Shown here: positions 22,224 to 31,695 of the stretch, piece after piece
Numbering within the stretch: position 1 is the stretch's first letter
Layout: every line of letters starts with the position of its first letter
Assembly (NCBI GenBank): GCA_963920635.1
Contig: OY987298.1
Coordinates: forward strand, 127,047,735-127,111,734
DNA: 64,000 nucleotides
Origin: Pseudeuparius sepicola
Taxonomy: Eukaryota > Arthropoda > Insecta > Coleoptera > Anthribidae
Reading direction: 5' to 3'
Made by a program: the position numbers and the translations under genes
The notes under the pieces: generated by a model
What the model was told of the DNA's origin: nothing
What the model saw: the letters and a program-made list of their open reading frames with translations, nothing else
The model's database searches: none

Positions 22224-24015
22224 TGGTTTGGTTGGATAATTTCTGGTGAATTGAATTTACAAGACAAAAAAGCTACTTTGAATAAAATATCATGCAACTT
22301 AAATCAACTTTCCGACAACTTTCAAGGTTTTTTGAAGTGGAAGAAGTATCGTCAAAAAATTAGTTTCTTAAGGAAGAAAATGAATGCGAACAGCATTTCA
22401 TAAAGCACACTTCTCGGCTACAAGACGGTAGATTTCAAGTCGCGATACCATTAAAAGAACCTGTTGAAATATTAGGTGATTCATACGAGCAAGCACAAAA
22501 TCGTTTATTCAGTTTAGAAAAAAGAATGGAGAAAAATCAAATTTTCAAAGAAAAGTATGTCAATTTTCTACAAGAATACAAACATTTAAATCACATGACA
22601 AAAGAAAATGCAGAGTTTCAAATTCAAGACGTTTCATATTTTCTTCCACATCACGGTGTGTTGCGAGAAGACAAATTAACAAGCAAACTTCGCATTGTAT
22701 TCGATGGATCTGCCAAAACAACAACGGGAAAATCTCTAAACGATCTCCAAATGGTAGGGCCTACTCTGCAAAATGATTTAGTAAACATTTTAATTCGTTT
22801 TAGACAACACCCTATAGTTATATCCGCCGACATCGAAAAAATGTATCGGCAGGTGTTGATTGTACCTGAACAAAGAAACCTCTTAAAAATATTATGGCGA
22901 GAAAATCCACATGAAAACATCAAAATTTTTACTTTAAATACAGTAATTCGTTGTCTTATTCAACTAGCATATGATTGTAAAGAATCTAATCCCAAAATGT
23001 CAGAAATAATTCAAAACGATATATATGTCAATGATTTATTAAGCGGATGTTCTTCCGTGGAAGAAGCACAACAAATAATGAACGAAATTTCCAATATTCT
23101 CAACTCAGGTTGTTTTCCATTACGAAAGTGGCGTTCAAATGTACCAGAAACTATAAGCCATTTAGTGAATGAAACTGCAAATAGGGAAAATTTTATCCTA
23201 GAATTCGGTGATTGTAAACAGATCAAAACATTGGGCTTAATGTGGTCAAGCAATGAAGACAAGTTGTTATACAAAATAGAAGTTGCTTCCAATATCAAAA
23301 ACATCACTAAACGACACTGTTATCATGCATTGCAAAAATCTATGATCTACTAGGTCTAATTTGTCCATGTGTCACTTTAGCTAAAATTATGCTACAACAT
23401 TTATGGAAACTGGAATTAACGTGGGACGATCAAGTTCCAGAAAACCTAAAAAACACTTGGCTACAATTCGCACGAGATTTGCCACACTTAAATGACCTAA
23501 CTATCGACAGACATGTAATGACAGTAAATCCAAAGGTGGTCGAAGTTCACATGTTTTCTGATGCGTCAAATGTTGCCTACGGAGCTTGTGCATATATCCG
23601 AAGCATAGGACAAGACGGAGAAATATTTTGCAACCTACTTTGCGCTAAATCAAAGGTAGCTCCCATCGAGAAACTTACAACTCCTCGACTTGAACTATGC
23701 GCAGCCCACGTGTCAGCTATTTTGTATGAAAAAATTCGGCAATCTTTGAGGTTAGAAATAAATCGTGTCATCTTTTGGACAGATTCACAAGTAGTACTTG
23801 GATGGATTCGTACATCTTCCAACATACTAAAATCATTCGTATGTAACCGAGTCGTTACAATCCAAGAAATCACAGATCCAGAATCATGGCGGTTTGTATC
23901 CACCACTGATAACCCAGCAGATTACTTATCACGTGGAGTATCTCCTAGTTTGCTTGCAGAAAGGAATGTCTGGTGGCATGGACCTTCATGGCTTGTGCTC
24001 GACGAACAAAAATGA
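22224..24015 (+). pseudogene. Outer BEL/Pao RT and RNase H, decayed
   Basis: After the insertion, outer pol resumes (about 22224-22525 with several stops) and is open at 22526-23353: LRIVFDGSAKTTTGKSLNDL and PIVISADIEKMYRQVLI (first RT Asp). The YVDD box is changed to IYVNDLLSG, replacing a catalytic Asp with Asn. About 12-15 residues are missing just before it, where 'TYGTxSAP' is expected. After a frame change, 23389-24015 encodes RNase H: VHMFSDASNVAYGACAYI, RLELCAAHVSAIL, VIFWTDSQVVLGWIRT and DNPADYLSRGV. The core enzyme is therefore dead. Confidence 0.8.
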
Positions 24016-24357
24016 CCGCCATAAACATACGAGATCTTCCAGAATTAAAACCAGTATCAAACGTGTTGGTTTCTGCTACACATGACACAAACTTCCAATT
24101 TGAATATTTTTCTAATTTGAACTGACTAAAACGAGTTGTTTCCTACATACTACGGTTTAAAAACAATTGCTCGCACGGCCCAAATGAAAAACAAACTGGA
24201 CACAGAACTACACAAAACTTTTACTAAATTGCCGATGTTAGCACAACAACAATCATTTCCCAAGGAACGTGATAAAACTACAAGCTAAACCCTTGGACAG
24301 GAAGAGTAAAGTGTTAAGTCTCACACCATTTATATAGACAAAAATAATCTAATTAGA

Positions 24358-25566
24358 GTGGGTGGACGCTTAAACAATTCAAATTTCAATTTTGACAAAA
24401 AACAGCCAATTTTGTTGTCCTCTAAGCATTGGCTAACGAAACTAATATTTGAATCTGAGCATAAGATGTTACATCATGCTGGACCCTTACAACTACTTTC
24501 AAGTATTCGTGAACAATTTTGGCCTATAAGTGGACGCAATCTCGCAAAATCAGTTGTGCACAAATGTGTTACATGTTTTCGACTTAAGGCTAAAAATATA
24601 CAACCTATGATGGGTGATTTGCCAGCATCAAGATTTTCAACAAGCTATCCATTCAATACAACAGGCACTGATTTTGCTGGTCCTTTTTTTGTCAAGGAAA
24701 GGGCAGGTCGAGGTTCTAGACTAGTGAAAGCATAATATGTATGTTTATTTGTCTGCTTCGCCACGAAATGTCTTCACTTAGAATTGGTCTCAGACCTCTC
24801 AACAAATGCCTTTTTATTAGCATTAAAACGTTTTATTGCTCGTCGAGGCAAACCACAACACATATATTCCGACAATGGGACTAACTACAAGGGAGCTAGT
24901 CGAGATTTGCACGGACTATACACTTTTCTAAAAGAAAATGATCCTTCCCTATCGAACAGTATAACCAACCAAGGAATCTTTTGACACTTTTCGCCAGCTT
25001 ATGCACCAAACTTTGGAGGAATCTGGGAAGCCGGAGTGAAATGTGTAAAGCATCACCTAAAAAGAACGTTGGGAACTTCTCATCTGACCTTCGAAGAATT
25101 TACATCAGTTTTATGCAATATTGAAGCGATATTAAACTCTCGACCAATATCACCTCTGTCAACCGATCCTAATGATCCTACCCCACTCATTCCTGCCCAT
25201 TTTATCATTGGGCGTTCATTAACCTCAATACCAGAATCTGATATCCAAAACATACCCGAAAACCGACTCTCACGATATCAACGACTTGAACAATTACGCA
25301 AACACTTTTGGTCTCGTTGGTACAAAGACTACATTTCGGAATTACAACAAAAATCGAAGTGGCGCGAAAATCATGCTACGTTGTCAGTTGGAACATTAGT
25401 TCTTGTCAAAGACGATAATTTGCCACCGTTAAGTTGGCGTTTAGGTCGCGTTGAAGAATTATTTCCAGGCAAAGACAATATTAATCGTGTCGCTTTAGTG
25501 AAAACATCATCGGGACTGATTAAGCGAGTCTCATCAAAATTATGTCCATTACCCATACACGACTAA
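24358..25566 (+). pseudogene. Outer BEL/Pao integrase, three pieces
   Basis: 24358-24735 has the zinc-binding region (HHAGPLQLLSSIREQFW, then CVTCFRLKAKNIQPMMGDLP) and the first core Asp (NTTGTDFAGPFFV). A stop at about 24733 and another near 24981 split the core. 24784-24984 has HIYSDNGTNYKGAS with the second Asp. 25036-25566 continues past the catalytic Glu region to the DUF5641 domain (VGTLVLVKDDNLPPLSWRLG). All pieces are nearly in register, so it was lost by a few point changes. Confidence 0.8.
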
Positions 25567-25686
25567 CATAACCAAACTAAACAATTAGTGCAAATGCGGT
25601 GAATGGCTGTGGACCATTTCAGTGTAGTGTTAATTTTCACAACAATATTCCGTTTAAAAGACTTTACTCTTTTGAGGCCGGGGGCA

Positions 25687-25952
25687 TGTTAAGGACTAAA
25701 GTAACATGTCTCTGAACAATTCAAATTTCGCGCATAAGTGCCAGTACGTCCCTGTGCTGCCCGCCAGCGAATCACAGCGCCCTGGCAAGAGGAATGCGCA
25801 GTCCGTCAGAAGTTGACGGAGAGAGCGAAAGACGACGCGTCGGCACCAGCACGCTTCAAAAAACCGGTAAACAAAATCTCATTTATTTGCGCAAAAAGCT
25901 AAACAACGTTTAAACCAGCCTACGGAAATTACAGTCTTCCTAAATTCGACCA
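25687..25952 (+). repeat. 3' LTR of outer BEL/Pao element
   Basis: Partner of 13802-14067. It is followed by the target duplication AATTA. A polypurine-rich tract (gaggccgggggca) directly precedes it, as expected for plus-strand priming. Confidence 0.92.
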
Positions 25953-25957
25953 AATTA

Positions 25958-27110
25958 TGAAAATAACGATAAATATATAAAATGAACAAAACAAACACTA
26001 AAAAACGCAGAAAATGTGAAATAATACACGAAAAACTGTAAATAAAACGAACCGAGAATCACAAGCAAAACATGTCAAACGCAACGCCACAAATTAAAAT
26101 AATAAATAATGGCCGCCGGCCGCCACCTACCAATTTTTGATAATATACGCCATAAGCGCCCTCAAGCGACCTAAGTACAAACTATTGGGAAGGCTTTGAT
26201 AAGTACAAGGGGGAGTTTCCAGGCCCTGGACTGACGTATCGCAATTTTTATTTTCTACGGGGAGGAGCGGGTCGGTACGAGGGAATATAGGGGAAGTTGT
26301 TGATTTGTGAAGCCGTGGAATTGGCGCAACGTTGCCGCACTTACCCGAAATTCTTGATTTCTTGCTTATTTCCCATGCCTAGTGGAACGATTTATTAGGC
26401 CGCGCGTGTACATGTCGGCGGCGTCGTCATGTTATAGTTTTAAGAAAGCCAAGTTCTCGATATTGATGTTTTAAAACCGTGGCTCCTAGGTGTGTTTTGC
26501 CACAGATAAATTAGGCATCAGACTCATATCTTCTTTTCATTGTGTGTTTATTTTTTTCTATTCATAAATGAATGTGACACCCCAATTAGTGACCTGTAAA
26601 ATCAAAAAGGTAATTATTATTGAATATGCATTATTATACTACTTATTAATAAAAATTGATTCATACCGAAAAATGTAAATTAAATCGTTTAGGTGTATTG
26701 TGTGATAATTTATGATTAAAAATTTAAAAATTAAATACTGAAGAATTAATTTTTTGAAATGTATTTTTAACAAGAAACGCTTTGACGACGTAAAGTTTTA
26801 AATGAAATATACTATGGGAGCACAAAAAAATGACATTTTTCAAAATTAAAATAATGTTAAAAGTAGATTTTAGAAACAGCAGATTTATAAATAATACTTT
26901 CAACAAAACGGCTTACGATTTCTTTCATATAAAAACACATTAACAAGGGAAAAAATACCAATTTTCGATTTTTTCTCATTGTTGACAATTTTTTTTTTTT
27001 GAAAACTAAAATGTTTTTTATTTCTGTTTTTCTGTGGCCGCGACCACGGCCCATAGTCTCATTTCATACTGCAGAGCGCGCGGCTCAGCTCATATTGCGT
27101 CAGCTATATA
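25958..27110. other. Unassigned stretch
   Basis: No gene supported. The word gacctaagtacaaacta at about 26170 also occurs at about 10010, which suggests a small shared repeat. A GC-rich patch lies at 26215-26440. Confidence 0.4.
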
Positions 27111-27114
27111 TATT

Positions 27115-27850
27115 TGTGATCCAAAATATTGAACAGCTCAGAAAAAAGGTAAACTCCCTATTTGACGCAAATGGATCCTTGCAACAAGGAACCGTCATAT
27201 ATATATTTTTTTAAAATTTCTAAGTGTTCCATCAGCGCATTTATTTAATTTTCAAAAATATTGAACAGCTCAGAAAAAAAGTAAACTCCCTATTTGACGC
27301 AAATGGATCCTTGCAACAAGGAACCGTCATATATATTTTTTTAAATTTCTAAGTGTTGGACCAGCGCACTTATTTAATTTGCAAAAATATGGAACAGCTC
27401 AGAAAAAAGTAAACTCACTATTTAACGCAAATGGATCCTTGCAACAAGGAACCGTCATCCAATTTTTTTTTTAATTTTTAAGTGTCCGACCAGCGCACTT
27501 ACTTAATTTTCAAAAATATTGAACAGCTCAGAAAAAGTAAACTCCAGATTTGACGCAAATGGATCCTTGCAACAAGGAACCGTCATCCAATTTTTTTTTT
27601 AATTTTTAAGTGTCCGACCAGCGCACTTACTTAATTTTCAAAAATATTGAACAGCTCAGAAAAAGTAAACTCCAGATTTGACGCAAATGGATCCTTGCAA
27701 CAAGGAATCGTCATATATATATTTTTTAAAAATTTCTACGTGTCCGACCAACGCACCTATTTAATTTTCAAAAATATTTAACAGCTCAGAAAAAAATAAG
27801 TAAACTCACTATTTGACGCAAATGGATCCTTGCACAAGGAACCGTTGATC
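27115..27850. repeat. Minisatellite, six copies of about 129 bp
   Basis: The core words GAACAGCTCAG, GACGCAAATGGATCCTTGCA and ACAAGGAACCGTCAT recur with starts at about 27131, 27263, 27391, 27521, 27649 and 27779. Copies vary by short indels and by A/T runs. The array is followed at once by a hairpin and CTAG, see 27871-27896. Confidence 0.9.
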
Positions 27851-27870
27851 TATTAAGAGTAATTTTATCG

Positions 27871-27896
27871 GCCTCTCGAGGCTTTTTCCGATCTAG
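27871..27896 (+). other. Helitron-like 3' terminus (hairpin plus CTAG)
   Basis: The stem-loop GCCTC-TC-GAGGC ends at 27882, ten bases before CTAG (27893-27896), followed by T. A short GC-rich hairpin about 10 nt before CTRR is the hallmark of Helitron 3' ends. Helitron-derived non-autonomous elements often carry an internal minisatellite, here 27115-27850. I could not place the 5' TC end. Confidence 0.5.
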
Positions 27897-27999
27897 TTTT
27901 ATAAAACTATATTTTCAATACGTATTACAACTAAGATAACCCCTGATAATTTAATAAAAAAAAATCGAATTTTACTAAAATGTATTATATGGCACCATA

Positions 28000-28235
28000 T
28001 TTTTCCCCTTCCAGCACAGATATACCCTAAATCACACCCACGCACTCCGATATCTTTAAGTGTCTCCCCAGAAGTACAATTCGATTTCCCTTCTCATTTC
28101 GATATTGCCACAGGGGCAATTTATTTTATCTCCCCATTGTTTTTCTATATTCGCAGGCAGAACACCCATCTCACCCGCCTTTGTCCAATTATATTTAGAG
28201 AGCTTCCCTTCCGAAGGTAAAGAATTTACATAAAT
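28000..28235. repeat. Dispersed repeat shared with 57375-57550
   Basis: The series tatacccta, cgat, cattgcc-c-gggg-caattt, ctttatct, ttgttttt-ctatatt-gc and gtaaagaatttacataaat appears in the same order and spacing at both places. Divergence is considerable and the class is unknown. Confidence 0.6.
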
Positions 28236-28394
28236 GAAGAGTGGGTGGAACGATCATCTCAAGGGGTACAAAATTTAGGATTAAAAACTCAAACTAAAAT
28301 CTTGCTTGTATTAAACTTTCCCGAAATATACGTTTTTAGTTTATTTTTACAATGAATTTGGAAATTGTTGTAAGACAATAAGGCTTTATCAATT

Positions 28395-28605
28395 CTTAAA
28401 GTATACAGGGTGTTTCGGTCATCAGTACATTAATTTTAATACTATGTAGGGAAAAATGCGCTTGATACGAATCTGCAAATACATTTCGAATGTCATATTT
28501 CTTAAAGTATACAGGGTGTTTCGGTCATCAGTACATTAATTTTAATACTAGGTAGGGAAAAATGCGCTTGTTACGAATCTGCAAATACATTTCGAATGTC
28601 ATTTG
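28395..28605. repeat. Tandem duplication of a 106-bp unit with CAGGGTG
   Basis: cttaaagtatacagggtgtt followed by tcggtcatcagtacattaa begins at 28395 and again at 28501, nearly identical. Each unit carries the tacagggtg word seen at MITE ends elsewhere, so the array may derive from one end of such an element. Confidence 0.8.
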
Positions 28606-28854
28606 TATTTAGTAACCAAAAAGTTGGTTAACTTTTAACTTTATTCTTATTCTTGCAGCCAAATCGTGTGTACGTATGCGCGAATTTAAACGTAAAGTGG
28701 CGGGAAGCAAAGGTTTTGAAAATGCAACCCTATAAATGCCTAAGGACTAAACTTGCTGTTGGATGGTGACAAAAGCATATGATCGTCTTTGGTGGTGATC
28801 GTAATAAAAAAAACTGCACCCTTCAGTCAGATTGGTAAAAGTGAAGTTATAAAA

Positions 28855-28860
28855 TGCACA
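28855..28860. other. Left 6-bp target duplication of the Polinton
   Basis: tgcaca directly precedes the terminal repeat and is repeated at 48317-48322 directly after the other end. Six base pairs is the standard Polinton/Maverick target duplication. Confidence 0.9.
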
Positions 28861-29106
28861 AGTAGTTAAGCAAAGCGGGCATCAGGACAGTGACGTCACG
28901 GCCTCGGCCGCTACGTGGCAGATGTTTATTTCCGACAGGTGAGGACTTGCATTTTGACCTGGCGTGACCCCCGGGAGGTTATTAACCTTTTCCGACAGGT
29001 GCGGACTTGCATTTTGACCTGACGTAACCCCGGACGGGACTTGACCTCGATAGGTTATTAAGAATTGTTATGACATGTTCAGCTCCCCCTCTCTACCACT
29101 AGGTTA

Positions 29107-29147
29107 GGATATAAGGTGGTCCGTTCTAGCTGGAGAACTCAGTTTAG
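29107..29147 (+). promoter_or_regulatory. Core promoter of the terminal-repeat gene
   Basis: GATATAAGG at about 29109 lies 31 bp upstream of an arthropod-type initiator TCAGTT (A at 29141), and the ATG follows at 29164. The same arrangement exists in inverted copy at the right end, so both element ends drive transcription inward. Confidence 0.65.
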
Positions 29148-29163
29148 TTTGAAAGCAGACAAC

Positions 29164-29475
29164 ATGGATCTACAAGCAATCAACAAGTTGACGTGCCTCA
29201 ATCGGAAATCCAGCATCAAGTTGGCGGAATTACCGCAAGATTTGCCATTGAAAATATATTCAGGCAAGCTGGTGAAGACAAAATTCGGGGAATGCGTCTT
29301 ACTGGAATTGGAGGAGAATGTTGTATTCCTACCGCAGAGAGTCACGGTAGCATTCAAGCCACACTTGGAGGATTTCTCATCTGAAAGATATTCCCTCGTG
29401 TTTAAGGGACAACTCAACACAGGAAAGCATTATCCAGCGAATCAGTTTGAGATTGTAGAAAATAAAAATATTTAA
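29164..29475 (+). CDS. Small protein encoded inside the left terminal repeat
   Basis: 103 residues from the ATG at 29164 (MDLQAINKLTCLNRKSSIK). An upstream GTG-started extension is unlikely, because it would begin between the TATA box and initiator. The central pattern is YSGKLVKTKFGECVLLELEE followed by FLPQRVT, with short alternating strands. This pattern is common in small proteins of arthropod Polinton-like and other DNA elements and looks like a small beta-barrel, perhaps an OB-type nucleic-acid-binding fold; that is inference. An almost identical copy is at 47702-48013. A divergent paralogue (38898-39209) shares the 'T-x-F-G-E-x-V-L-x-E' and 'LP-x-R' features. Function unknown. Confidence 0.7.
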   Translation: MDLQAINKLTCLNRKSSIKLAELPQDLPLKIYSGKLVKTKFGECVLLELEENVVFLPQRVTVAFKPHLEDFSSERYSLVFKGQLNTGKHYPANQFEIVENKNI

Positions 29476-29517
29476 ATGGAAATATTTTTTTATTTATTAA
29501 ACCTAAATCTGTTACTA

Positions 29518-30006
29518 GCGTCGATGAAACGTTAACGAAGGCGTCAACGAAACGTCAACGAAACGTCGACGAAACGTGGACGAAACGTCGACGAACGTCG
29601 ATGAAACGTCGACGAAACGTCGACGCTTGGACGAAACGTCAACGAAACGTCGACGAACGTCGACGAAACGTCAACGAACCGTCGACGAAACGTCGACGAA
29701 CGTCGACGAAACGTTGACGGACGTCGACGGAACGTTAACGAAACGTCAACGAAACGTCGACGAACGTCGACGAAACGTCAACGAAACGTCGACGAAACGT
29801 TGACGGACGTCGACGAAACGTTAACGAAACGTCAACGAAACGTCGACGAACGTCGACGAAACGTGAACGAAACGTCGACGAAACGTTGATGGACGTCGAC
29901 GAAACGTCGACGAAGCGTCGACGAAACGTTAACGAAACGTTAACGAAACGTTAACGAACGTCGACGGAACGTCAACGAAACGTTGACGAAAAGTCAACGA
30001 AACTTC
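29518..30006. repeat. GTCGACGAAAC satellite just inside the left terminal repeat
   Basis: About 490 bp of alternating cgtcgacgaaa, cgtcgacgaa, cgttaacgaaa and cgtcaacgaaa words of 10-12 bp. It is full of palindromes (GTCGAC, GTTAAC, AACGTT). Open frames through it (for example 29576-29803) are artefacts of the repeat. It has no counterpart at the right end of the element. Confidence 0.92.
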
Positions 30007-30054
30007 AGAAAAGTGAATGTTGAAAATAAAACAATATATTTACGTTAATAATGT

Positions 30055-30762
30055 TTATTTATCTGTGAGAGTTGATAAGAACAAAATTGTCTTCTTATAA
30101 TCCTTCACTTTGGTAGATGGCCAGTGACCGGAGTCTGGTCCACAATCCCATCCTAAAAGAGCTTTTGGGTTTACCTTATATTTTCTTACGTTTTCTTCCA
30201 ACCAATTCAAGATTCTTAAATGATTTTTGTTTTTAGATGGTTGAAACTTATATGATAATTTCATAGCAGTTAAAGCTTCAACAAATATTTTTAAATTTTT
30301 ATGTATCGCTAAGTAGGCAGCTTGACATATAAAAGCATCACAGCAATCTTCCAATCCCTTGTAGTTTTTTATTATGTTTTTCACTGGATAAGAGTCCTCC
30401 AAATAGTACAGATTAAAATTTGATATTAAGCTAAAAACGTGTACTTTATATGCAATGCTATCTTCCAGGCAATGATCCCTCATAAGCTTTTCGACTGTGG
30501 TAAAATTCATTTCTTCAATATTTTCTTGATCACAAATGTTGATTATGATCTTAATATAATTATCAATTTTTCGCTTCTTTTCCAACATTAGGCAACACTC
30601 CGCAACACTACATGCTCCTTCAGCAACTTCTGTGAAGCTTTCATTCGGTATTATAAAATCTGGTTTACCAAGCAAATATATTAATTTTTCACCACTACAG
30701 GAACGGTTGTACACTTTTTGAGAAGCAACGTATGCATCTACTTCAATTTTAATGAAATCCAT
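30055..30762 (-). CDS. Polinton orphan protein, 235 residues
   Basis: It starts MDFIKIEVDAYVASQKVYN, is mostly predicted helix and has scattered Cys (CSVAECCLMLEKKRK, DCCDAFICQAAYLAI). No family is recognised, and there is no signal peptide or membrane segment. It is divergent from the ATPase gene across a 200-bp region that holds a TATATATA word on its side (about 30797). Its 3' end carries an AATAAA (complement near 30051) next to the satellite. It is intact, with no frameshift. Candidate roles (terminal protein, regulator, host-interaction factor) cannot be separated from sequence alone. Confidence 0.7.
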   Translation of the reverse strand: MDFIKIEVDAYVASQKVYNRSCSGEKLIYLLGKPDFIIPNESFTEVAEGACSVAECCLMLEKKRKIDNYIKIIINICDQENIEEMNFTTVEKLMRDHCLEDSIAYKVHVFSLISNFNLYYLEDSYPVKNIIKNYKGLEDCCDAFICQAAYLAIHKNLKIFVEALTAMKLSYKFQPSKNKNHLRILNWLEENVRKYKVNPKALLGWDCGPDSGHWPSTKVKDYKKTILFLSTLTDK

Positions 30763-30975
30763 TATTACTTTACTATTGTATTAAATTTGTCTACCGTATA
30801 TATAGATCTATGTGGCTGCTCCCTCCAATCTTGCCCCCACTAGTTAGTATAATATTTGCTTACGTAAGTATGAACTTCACAGTTTGATTATTAAAGAGCG
30901 GTAAGTTAAACCCCCACCATAAAAAGATAGTATAAATAGGTACGTATGTATACAGTGACTTCAAACATCATTAAA

Positions 30976-31668
30976 ATGCGATTTCAACAACAGCAAAGGA
31001 CTTTACCCATTGAAAATTTGGATATTGCAGATGCAGGACATCACCAAAAATCTAAACATGGTGAACTACTTCCAAATTCTATTAGAGCAATTTTTTGCGG
31101 ACCGAGTAACTGTGGTAAAACCAATGCCCTTCTCAGTCTTATATTCAGTGAAAATGGTCTTAAATTTGAGAATATATATGTATACAGTAAATCGCTATTC
31201 CAACCAAAATATCAACTATTACAAAATGTCTTAGAAAAGGTTGGTGATAAAATTAAATATTTTCCATTCAAAGCTAACGATGATGTTATTGATCCATCGG
31301 AGGCTCTGGAAAATTCTGTTTTTATTTTTGACGATGTAGCTTGCGACAAGCAAGATAAAATACGAGAATTATATTCAATGGGTCGTCACAAAAGTATTGA
31401 TGTAACATATCTTTGTCAAACCTATTCAAAGATACCTAAACAGTTGATACGAGATAACTGCAACATGATTGTGCTTTTTAAGCAAGATGATATCAATTTA
31501 AGGCATGTATATGACGAGCATGTAACTCCAGATTTAACTTATGAACAATTTAAGGATTTGTGTCATCGATGTTGGAGTGATTCTTACGGAACATTAGTAA
31601 TCGTTAAGGATTTTGGGTTGAATACCGGACGATATAGAAGTGGTTTCGATAAGTATATAAAGCTGTAA
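30976..31668 (+). CDS. FtsK/HerA-type genome-packaging ATPase
   Basis: 230 residues from the ATG at 30976 (MRFQQQQRTLPIENLD). The Walker A motif is IFCGPSNCGKTNALLSL and Walker B is SVFIFDDVACDKQ, followed by a Gln-containing sensor strand (DVTYLCQTYSKIPKQ). Size and motif order match the Polinton/virophage packaging ATPase of the A32-like group, which pumps DNA into a preformed capsid. A TATAAATA at 30931 lies upstream. It is the first gene of a tightly packed plus-strand block. No lesion is seen. Confidence 0.92.
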   Translation: MRFQQQQRTLPIENLDIADAGHHQKSKHGELLPNSIRAIFCGPSNCGKTNALLSLIFSENGLKFENIYVYSKSLFQPKYQLLQNVLEKVGDKIKYFPFKANDDVIDPSEALENSVFIFDDVACDKQDKIRELYSMGRHKSIDVTYLCQTYSKIPKQLIRDNCNMIVLFKQDDINLRHVYDEHVTPDLTYEQFKDLCHRCWSDSYGTLVIVKDFGLNTGRYRSGFDKYIKL

Positions 31669-31695
31669 GTTAGTGTCATAAGTTAATTTGGAAAG

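Larger units (their letters stand above)
13802..25952 (+). mobile_element. Outer BEL/Pao LTR retrotransposon, 12,151 bp including a nested element
   Basis: Two 266-bp LTRs (13802-14067 and 25687-25952) differ at about four positions. Both are flanked by the 5-bp duplication AATTA (13797-13801 and 25953-25957), the length expected for BEL/Pao. Internal coding pieces in order are gag, zinc knuckles, aspartic protease, RT, RNase H and integrase, all on the plus strand. The element is split by a second BEL/Pao insertion at 16279-22223 and has several frameshifts and stops, so it is inactive. Confidence 0.92.
28861..29475 (+). repeat. Left terminal inverted repeat of the Polinton, 615 bp
   Basis: Inverted copy of 47702-48316 with only a few substitutions. 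It includes two copies of a GC-rich motif (TTCCGACAGGTG-GGACTTGC with ATTTTGACCTG-CGT) at 28931 and about 28990 and contains a whole small gene (29164-29475). Near-identity of the two repeats suggests either a recent insertion or gene conversion between ends. Confidence 0.95.

Noticed and set aside
29576..29803. 75-codon open frame (MDETSTNVDETSTKRRR)
   Set aside because: It is a translation of the GTCGACGAAAC satellite; any frame through it is repetitive and open by composition.
29518..30006. CRISPR-like regular repeats
   Set aside because: Repeats of 10-12 bp without unique spacers in a eukaryotic transposon; this is a satellite. The same applies to 27115-27850 and 49065-49134.
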